DNA of 5,358 nucleotides, taken from Planctomycetota bacterium. Its GTDB lineage: Bacteria; Planctomycetota; UBA11346. Both the position numbers and the translations under genes were made by a program. Positions 1-5,358 of this stretch are shown here, in pieces. The notes below the pieces were generated by a model. The model searched no databases. It saw only the letters and a program-made list of their open reading frames with translations, and was not told the origin of the DNA. The stretch's first letter is position 1, and each line of letters begins with the position of its first letter. The stretch spans positions 1 through 5,358 of the forward strand of contig JACDGQ010000254.1 of the NCBI GenBank assembly GCA_013821615.1. The letters run 5' to 3'.

Positions 1-1973
1 AGGCCGCGCAGGCGCTGCACCGCGCCGCGAGCGAGCACGACCTGCTCGGCGAGGTCTGCCGCATCGTGGTGGCGCGCGGCGGCTACCGCCTGGCCTGGGT
101 GGGCGCCGCCGACCAGGGCCCGGCGCGCGCAGTGATACCGGTGGTGATGGCGGGTCTGCGCACCGAGGACATCGCGCGCCTGCGCATCGGCTGGGGCGAC
201 GACCGCGCCGCCGCCCACCCCGCCGGGACCTGCATCAAGACCGGGACCATCGCCATCGCCCGCCTCGACGAGGACGATGGCACTTTTCCGGAATGGCGCG
301 CCACCGCGGCCAGCCGCGGCCTGGCCGCGATCATCAGCCTGCCGCTGCGCGTGGCCGGCGGCAGCTTCGCGGTGCTGATCATCTGCTCGGCCGAGGTCGG
401 AGCCTTCGACCGCGACGAGGTGGACCTGCTGCGTGAGCTGGCCGAGAACCTCTCCTATGGCGTGCAGGCGCTGCGCACGCGCCTCGAGCGCCAGCGCGCC
501 GAGCAGGACCTGCTGATGGCCGAGGCGCGCTACCGCACGCTCATCGAGCAGATCCCGATCGTCACCTACATCGCCGCGCTCGACGATTGCAGCAGCATGC
601 TCTACCTGAGCCCGCAGATCGCGCGCCTGACCGGGTTCCCGCCCGAGAGTTGGATCACCAACCCCGCCTTCTACGTCAACCGCCTGCTGCCCGTCGACCG
701 CATGCGCGTGCTGGCGGCGCGCGCCACGGCCGTGCAGGACCACCAGCCGCTCGCCATCGAGTACCGCCTGCTCGCCGCGGACGGGCGCGTGGTGTGGGTC
801 GCCGACGAGGCCCAGGTGGTGACCGGCGACCCGGCGCGCGGGCAGTTCGTGCACGGCGTGCTCACCGACGTCACCAGCCGCAAGAGCGCCGAGGAGTCGC
901 TGCAGCGCGCCCACGACATCCTGCGCACCATGATCCAGGGTTCGCCCCTGGCGATCTACATCGTCGACGGCGCCGGCCTGGTGCAGTCGGTGTGGAATCC
1001 CGCCGCCGAGCGCCTGTTCGGCTGGCGCGAGGACGAGGTCATGGGCCGGCCGCTGCCGATCGTCGACGAGGAGGCGCAGCGCGAATTCCGCCTGCTGCGC
1101 GAGCGCGCCATGGCCGGCGAGACCCTGCTCGGCATCGAGGTCAAGCGCCGCCACCGCGACGGCAGCCCGATCTTCCTGAGCCTGGCGGTCGCACCGCTGC
1201 GTGGGGGCGACGGGGTGGTCACCAGCATGGTGGCGATGGTCGCCGACATCACCGAGCGCAAGCGCGGCGAGGCGGCGCTGGCCGCAGCGCAGCGCGACGC
1301 CACCGTCGGGCGAATGGCGGCGGTGGTGGCGCACGAGGTCAACAACCCGATCGCCGCGATCAAGGCGTGGCTCGGCCTGCTGCGCAGCGACCTTGCGCAC
1401 CTGCCCGACGTCAGCCGCAACCTGGTGATGATCGGCGAGCAGGTCGACCGCATCGCGCGCACCGTGCGCAACCTGCTCGGCTTCGCCCGCCAGCGCGAGA
1501 CCGGCGATGGCCACGTCCAGGCCACGCCGCTCATCCGCACCGTGGCCGACCTCTTCGCCGGGCGCATGAAGGCCAAGGGCATCCGCTTCGCGGTCGAGGT
1601 CCCCGACGACCTGCCGGTGATCTCGGGCGACGCCGACCAGCTCCAAGAGGTGCTCATCAACCTGCTCGAGAACGCCTGCCAGGCCCTCGCCCGTGGCTGC
1701 CACGTGCGCCTCGTCGCGCGCCTCGACGAGCAGCGCCTGAGCATCGCCATCGAGGACGACGGCCCCGGCCTGGGCGAGGACCCGCAGAAGCTGTTCACGC
1801 CCTTCTTCACCACCAAGGTCAACGGCACCGGCCTGGGCCTGACGGTGGCGCGGCGCATCTGCGAAGCGCATGGCGGCGAGCTGCAGGCCGCCAACCTGCC
1901 GACCGGCGGTGCCGCCTTCCGCATCCTCCTGCCGGTGAACGAACGCTCGCGCCCGGTCGGTGCACCGGGCTGA
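1..1973 (+). CDS. Sensor histidine kinase, GAF-PAS-PAS-HisKA-HATPase_c (5' truncated by window edge)
   Basis: This is a soluble two-component sensor kinase that autophosphorylates on His and passes the phosphate to a response regulator. The reading frame is open from base 3, so the true start is upstream; the GTG at 66 lies inside the GAF domain and is not the start. Counting from base 3 there are 656 visible residues. GAF spans about 1-150, with CIKTG and a SLPLRVAGG core. A short charged helical linker follows. PAS 1 (about 170-300) has YLSPQ and LTGF and ends in DVTSRK. PAS 2 (about 306-425) has WNPAAERLFGW and ends in DITERK. The HisKA H-box is HEVNNP, with phosphoacceptor His444 (base 1332). 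The ATPase domain shows the N-box NLLENACQA, the G1 box DDGPG, the F-box PFFTTK and the G2 box GTGLGL (608-613), all intact. No membrane segment is visible, so the sensed cue is probably cytoplasmic. The ligand is unknown; no haem or flavin motif could be assigned. The partner is very likely the regulator starting 66 bases downstream. Confidence 0.95.
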   Translation, partial: AAQALHRAASEHDLLGEVCRIVVARGGYRLAWVGAADQGPARAVIPVVMAGLRTEDIARLRIGWGDDRAAAHPAGTCIKTGTIAIARLDEDDGTFPEWRATAASRGLAAIISLPLRVAGGSFAVLIICSAEVGAFDRDEVDLLRELAENLSYGVQALRTRLERQRAEQDLLMAEARYRTLIEQIPIVTYIAALDDCSSMLYLSPQIARLTGFPPESWITNPAFYVNRLLPVDRMRVLAARATAVQDHQPLAIEYRLLAADGRVVWVADEAQVVTGDPARGQFVHGVLTDVTSRKSAEESLQRAHDILRTMIQGSPLAIYIVDGAGLVQSVWNPAAERLFGWREDEVMGRPLPIVDEEAQREFRLLRERAMAGETLLGIEVKRRHRDGSPIFLSLAVAPLRGGDGVVTSMVAMVADITERKRGEAALAAAQRDATVGRMAAVVAHEVNNPIAAIKAWLGLLRSDLAHLPDVSRNLVMIGEQVDRIARTVRNLLGFARQRETGDGHVQATPLIRTVADLFAGRMKAKGIRFAVEVPDDLPVISGDADQLQEVLINLLENACQALARGCHVRLVARLDEQRLSIAIEDDGPGLGEDPQKLFTPFFTTKVNGTGLGLTVARRICEAHGGELQAANLPTGGAAFRILLPVNERSRPVGAPG

Positions 1974-2039
1974 GCGGAGCTGGTCTTGCCCATGCCGTGG
2001 GGTCGTGCAAAGTCCGCCAGAGCCAATCCTGGACCAGCC

Positions 2040-3377
<1,338 letters not shown>

Positions 3378-3476
3378 GGGTTGCGACCTGTCGCCGGACG
3401 GTTTCCGCTGTCTCTATACGGGGACACGGCAAATCACCGGGGCGAACCGCCATTTTGCCCCGAGCGGTCAGTGCAC

Positions 3477-3491
3477 CACGTCTCTGACGTG
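3477..3491. repeat. Perfect inverted repeat, 6-base arms, possible operator or small hairpin
   Basis: CACGTC and GACGTG are exact reverse complements around TCT. It sits 74 bases upstream of the ATG at 3565 and 140 upstream of the ATG at 3631. It could be a dimeric regulator site or a short stem-loop. Which protein would bind is unknown. Confidence 0.35.
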
Positions 3492-3617
3492 CGACAGGTT
3501 TCATGCTAAGTCATGTGTTGGGCTCTCCCTCAAGTCGGCATGGGGTTCGCTACTGCGTCGGGGTATGACAGCCACCAATCCGCTTGCATTCGCAACCGTC
3601 AGCGGGGGTACGTCAGC

Positions 3618-3622
3618 GGGAG
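3618..3622 (+). promoter_or_regulatory. Ribosome binding site deciding the start at 3631
   Basis: GGGAG lies eight bases before ATG 3631, a good Shine-Dalgarno match and spacing. The competing ATG at 3565 has only a G-run one base away, too close to work, and no purine-rich site at normal distance. A run of five G (about 3604-3608) and a run of five C ending at 3630 flank this site and could pair, placing the ribosome binding site in a loop. Confidence 0.5.
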
Positions 3623-3630
3623 CCGCCCCC

Positions 3631-4149
3631 ATGCGTCGTCGTACGCCCCCTGGCATCAAGGCCAAGCCTGCCGCGGGCCGCAAGCGCCGCGCCGCCATCC
3701 AGGAGCAGGCCACCGCGCATGAGGCGCGCCAGCTGGCGTGCTCCGAAGCGCTCAGCCGCATCGGCGTGTCGGTTGGTGGCCTGACCCCCGAGGCGGTGAT
3801 CCCGGCGCCCGGTGCCGAAGGCTTCGAACTGGTGGTCGAGGTGCGCTTCGCCGGCCCGCGCTCCGGCGCAGTGAGCATCGGGCTGAGCCGCGGGTTGACC
3901 CGCCAGATCGGCAAGACCATGGCCGCGGTCGTCGACCTTGAGGGCCGTCCGGTCAGCGCGATCGAGGCAGCCAAGGAATTCGGTGTCGCGATCACCAACG
4001 ATCTGCTCACCGTGCTCTTCGGCCTGGACGTCAGGTTCCGCATCTCTGAGGTCAACGCTGGTTCACCGCGGCCGCTGCGCGGCGAGGTGGTGATCGCGCA
4101 GCGCTTCGCCGAGGGGTTCGTGGCGTTGTCCGCCGAGTTCGGACTTTAA
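3631..4149 (+). CDS. CheX-like (CheC/CheX/FliY-fold) domain protein, degenerate active-site motif
   Basis: I assign this small cytoplasmic protein to the CheX-like fold by pattern, not by search. With the start at 3631 it has 172 residues; with ATG 3565 it has 194. The longer form's extra 22 codons have clearly lower third-position GC and no usable ribosome binding site. The N-terminus is basic (MRRRTPPGIKAK, then RKRR), probably disordered. The folded part (about 35-172) runs through beta strands VVEVRF and GAVSIGLS, then a helix and loop LTRQIGKTM. Next comes the signature helix AAKEFGVAITNDLLTVLFG, followed by DVRFRISEV. CheX phosphatases carry ExxN at that helix plus a second Asn; here Glu116 and Asn123 remain but the ExxN Asn is Val119. 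CheX proteins dephosphorylate CheY-like receivers, so a receiver partner is plausible, perhaps with altered or no catalysis. It follows the kinase-regulator pair on the same strand but is separated by 253 bases, so it is probably its own transcription unit. A wholly unrelated hypothetical protein remains possible. Confidence 0.55.
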   Translation: MRRRTPPGIKAKPAAGRKRRAAIQEQATAHEARQLACSEALSRIGVSVGGLTPEAVIPAPGAEGFELVVEVRFAGPRSGAVSIGLSRGLTRQIGKTMAAVVDLEGRPVSAIEAAKEFGVAITNDLLTVLFGLDVRFRISEVNAGSPRPLRGEVVIAQRFAEGFVALSAEFGL

Positions 4150-4153
4150 GTTT

Positions 4154-4174
4154 GGGGGGGGGCTACGGCCCCCC
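4154..4174 (+). terminator. GC stem-loop with UACG tetraloop just after the CheX-like gene (terminator-like, no U-run)
   Basis: A run of nine G (4154-4162) and C4163 pairs with G4168 and six C (4169-4174), giving a seven-base-pair stem. The loop is UACG closed by C-G, the extra-stable cUNCGg class. It starts five bases after the stop codon. No T-run follows (AACAAC does), so intrinsic termination is uncertain; it may instead protect the 3' end of the transcript. Confidence 0.45.
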
Positions 4175-4201
4175 AACAACGTGCCTGCGGCACTGCCCCC
4201 C
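4154..4201. repeat. REP-like tandem hairpin element
   Basis: Hairpin 1 is the G/C stem with the UACG loop. After AACAAC comes hairpin 2, GTGCC-TGC-GGCAC (4181-4193), and then a second run of six C (4196-4201) that could also pair with the nine-G run. Two close hairpins directly after a stop codon resemble the repetitive extragenic elements common in high-GC proteobacteria. Only one copy is in the window, so the repeat status is inferred. The G-run is also a likely place for indel errors. Confidence 0.35.
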
Positions 4202-4387
4202 GAGAGCAGATGGCCAGGCGGGGGCGGGTGCTGGACGCACGGTCGCGCAGCGCGAAAGAGCAGTCCTTGAGTGACGGATACCCGCGAGCGTGCGGCGAGA
4301 GCGGCATCGCCGGTGGGGCAGACGCGGGCGGAACACGGCTTTTACCGGGGACGGGTGGCGGCAGCATGGTGAGCATGCGGGATAGCC
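4202..4387 (+). other. Non-coding stretch upstream of nth with further dyad symmetry
   Basis: I see no convincing gene here. Short open frames on both strands lack any recognisable domain. Dyads seen are TCGCGC-A-GCGCGA (4243-4255), a perfect 13-base palindrome around one base, and arms CGGCG (4293-4297) with CGCCG (4308-4312). The nth promoter and leader must lie here if nth is transcribed on its own, but no clear promoter boxes are visible. GGGA five bases before ATG 4388 is a fair ribosome binding site for nth. Confidence 0.4.
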
Positions 4388-5053
4388 ATGCCGGTCGGGG
4401 ATGAGGTCACGGCGGCGATCGGGCGGGCGCTGGCGGCGTCCTATCCGGAAGCGCGCTGCGAACTCGCGGCGCGCACCCCGTGGGAGCTGCTGGTGGCGGC
4501 GATCCTGTCGGCGCGCGCCACCGACTTCCAGGTCAACAAGGTCATGGCGGTGCTCAACGAGCACTACACCGGGCCGCATGCCTTCGCCGTCCTCGACCAC
4601 CGCGACCTGCAGCGCGCGGTGCGCCAGGTGCCGCTCTTCCGCCAGAAGGCGCGCGCCATCGTCGAGGCCGCGCGTGCGGTCATGCGCCTGCACCACGGCC
4701 GCGTGCCCGAGTCGAGCGAGGCGCTGGTTCGCCTGCCCGGGGTGGGCCGCAAGACCGCCGCGGTGGTCCTGGGCAACGCCTTCGGCATCCCGGCGGTCGC
4801 CGCGGATGTCCACGTCCAGCGCATCACCTGCCGGCTGGGGTGGACCGCGCAGGAAAACCCGCTGCTGGCCGAGCGCGCGCTCACCGCGCGCTTTCCGCCC
4901 CACCAATGGGTGCCGCTCTGCCACCAGCTCATCCGCCTGGGGCGCGACTGCTGCCGGCGCCTCCAGCCGCGCTGCGCGCGCTGCCCGCTGGCGGCGTGGT
5001 GCCAGCGGCAGGGGGTCGAAGAGGAACCGGCCTCGCCGAGCTCCGCACGCTGA
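4388..5053 (+). CDS. nth: Endonuclease III (DNA glycosylase/AP lyase, [4Fe-4S])
   Basis: This base-excision-repair enzyme removes oxidised pyrimidines and cuts at the resulting abasic site by beta-elimination. It has 221 residues, close to the usual 210-220. The helix-hairpin-helix LPGVGRKTA (116-124) carries the catalytic lysine K122 (E. coli K120). The catalytic aspartate is D140 in AADVHVQR (E. coli D138). The C-terminal iron-sulphur loop has C189, C196, C199 and C205 in the C-x6-C-x2-C-x5-C spacing of Nth. The start at 4388 places the SYPEARCEL region at the normal distance from the N-terminus. Two positions differ from common Nth: ILSARATD has Arg43 where Gln is usual (E. coli Gln41, which reaches into the DNA), and ADVH has Val where VDTH has Thr. 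The tail after C205 (16 residues, EEEPASPSSAR) is not conserved. It is probably an independent housekeeping gene; the partner genes often seen near nth (rnf cluster) are not in this window. Confidence 0.95.
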   Translation: MPVGDEVTAAIGRALAASYPEARCELAARTPWELLVAAILSARATDFQVNKVMAVLNEHYTGPHAFAVLDHRDLQRAVRQVPLFRQKARAIVEAARAVMRLHHGRVPESSEALVRLPGVGRKTAAVVLGNAFGIPAVAADVHVQRITCRLGWTAQENPLLAERALTARFPPHQWVPLCHQLIRLGRDCCRRLQPRCARCPLAAWCQRQGVEEEPASPSSAR

Positions 5054-5207
5054 GTAACAGGCTCGGGGGTACCGCCCTGCAGTGGTGGATTCTCCGGAAA
5101 CCGACGCCATCCGGGTAGATGAAGGTCACCGCGTACCATCCTGAGCAGGGTGCTCCTGGGACGGACGCTGACGGAATCATCACCGGGGTCGGCTTGGAGG
5201 CTCCCGC
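5054..5207. other. Gap between converging genes, possible weak shared terminator at 5143-5155
   Basis: These 154 bases separate nth from the minus-strand gene. GAGCA-GGG-TGCTC (5143-5155) forms a five-base-pair stem and is the only hairpin I noted. No T-run follows on either strand, so intrinsic termination is weakly supported. No promoter is expected here because both genes end into it. Confidence 0.25.
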
Positions 5208-5358
5208 TCAGCCACGTCGCGAACCGCGCAGCCGCAGTCGCGCCAGCGCCAGGAACGCCATGATCAGCGCCCCGATGCCCGAGCCGGCGCCGCAGGCCTT
5301 ACCGCCGCCGCTGCCCGAAGACGCGGCGCTGCCGCCAGGCGGGGGTGGGGGCGTGGAG
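5208..5358 (-). CDS. C-terminus of exported protein with GlyGly/JDVT/MYXO-like CTERM sorting tail (5' part outside window)
   Basis: Only the last 49 residues are present; the gene continues beyond the window's right edge and stops with TGA (complement of 5208-5210). In order the fragment shows a Pro run (STPPPPPGG), a Ser/Gly linker (SAASSGSGGG), K-A-C-G with a single Cys, a hydrophobic segment (GIGALIMAFLALA) and an Arg-rich end (RLRLRGSRRG). That three-part plan (Gly-rich signature, transmembrane stretch, basic cluster) is typical of C-terminal sorting signals cut by rhombosortase or glutamic-type intramembrane proteases. A Cys in the signature recalls the JDVT- and MYXO-CTERM types, and the Gly/Ser run recalls GlyGly-CTERM. 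The parent protein is therefore likely exported and surface-sorted or secreted, but its function cannot be told. Third-position GC is high in this frame, supporting it over the open frame on the opposite strand. A plain C-terminal membrane anchor is the alternative. Confidence 0.65.
   Translation of the reverse strand, partial: STPPPPPGGSAASSGSGGGKACGAGSGIGALIMAFLALARLRLRGSRRG

Larger units (their letters stand above)
3378..3630 (+). other. Intergenic region with several inverted repeats; likely promoter/leader of the CheX-like gene
   Basis: These 253 bases follow the regulator stop and are visibly less GC-rich than the genes. Inverted repeats seen directly are: arms CGGGGC at 3438-3443 and GCCCCG at 3457-3462; arms ACCGC at 3446-3450 and GCGGT at 3464-3468, which overlap the first pair so the two cannot form together; CACGTC-TCT-GACGTG at 3477-3491; and a long-range pair ACCTGTCGC at 3386-3394 with GCGACAGGT at 3491-3499. 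No clear -35/-10 box and no hairpin with a T-run was found. A promoter is expected here if the downstream gene is not read through from the regulator. An in-frame ATG at 3565 would turn the last 66 bases into coding sequence. Confidence 0.5.

Noticed and set aside
66..68. GTG at 66 as the start of the histidine kinase
   Set aside because: The same frame is open back to base 3 and encodes the first part of the GAF domain (ALHRAASEHDLL), so the gene begins outside the window.
1986..2039. TTG at 1986 as the regulator start, adding 18 residues
   Set aside because: The added residues match nothing in receiver domains, whereas ATG 2040 begins exactly at the first receiver strand.
3383..3394. GCGAC-CT-GTCGC just after the regulator stop as a terminator
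   Set aside because: The loop would be two bases, too tight for a stable hairpin, and no T-run follows.
3542..3556. GG-N10-GC spacing resembling a sigma-54 promoter before the CheX-like gene
   Set aside because: Only the GG and TGC cores match (GGGGTTC and CTGCG); the remaining consensus positions fail, so it is not supportable.
4146..4376. Minus-strand 76-residue frame in the gap before nth
   Set aside because: It runs through the hairpin element, has no recognisable domain and overlaps the end of the CheX-like gene; best explained as chance in GC-rich DNA.
5119..5358. Plus-strand frame from ATG 5119 open to the window end
   Set aside because: The translation is low-complexity Arg/Ser and Pro/Gly without a fold, and it is antisense to the minus-strand CTERM tail, whose composition is far more protein-like.

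Overview
The window is very GC-rich with strong G/C preference at third codon positions. It looks like a chromosomal stretch of a high-GC proteobacterium. A gamma- or betaproteobacterium fits best, because it pairs a PAS-type histidine kinase with an NtrC-type regulator and carries a Gly-rich C-terminal sorting tail. The genus cannot be read from the sequence. There is no tRNA, rRNA, CRISPR array or recognisable transposase.

Layout: (1) From 1 to 1973, plus strand, lies the 3' part of a soluble sensor histidine kinase (GAF-PAS-PAS-HisKA-HATPase); its start is outside the window. (2) From 2040 to 3377, same strand, lies a complete sigma-54-dependent NtrC-family response regulator (REC-AAA+-Fis HTH). 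The two form a classic two-component pair with a 66-base gap. (3) From 3378 to 3630 is a less GC-rich, structure-rich intergenic stretch. (4) From 3631 to 4149 is a small protein that I read as a CheX-like (CheC/CheX/FliY-type phosphatase) domain with a degenerate active-site motif. An alternative start lies at 3565. (5) From 4150 to 4387 is an intergenic stretch opening with two tandem hairpins, the first closed by a UACG tetraloop. (6) From 4388 to 5053 is endonuclease III (nth), a base-excision-repair enzyme with complete catalytic residues and iron-sulphur cluster ligands. (7) From 5054 to 5207 is a short gap between converging genes. (8) From 5208 to the window end, minus strand, is the C-terminus of an exported protein. 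It ends in a Pro/Gly/Ser-rich linker, a single Cys, a hydrophobic segment and an Arg cluster, which is the plan of GlyGly-CTERM, JDVT-CTERM and MYXO-CTERM sorting tails.

How the parts fit: the kinase senses a cytoplasmic cue through GAF/PAS domains and phosphorylates D49 of the regulator, which would activate a sigma-54 promoter that is not identifiable here. The CheX-like protein next door could bind or dephosphorylate a receiver domain, possibly this regulator, but that is only inference from proximity and fold. nth and the CTERM protein appear unrelated to the signalling module. I see no clearly novel multi-gene system. The most interesting leads are the CheX-like protein beside an NtrC-type pair, the CTERM tail, and the hairpin elements between genes.
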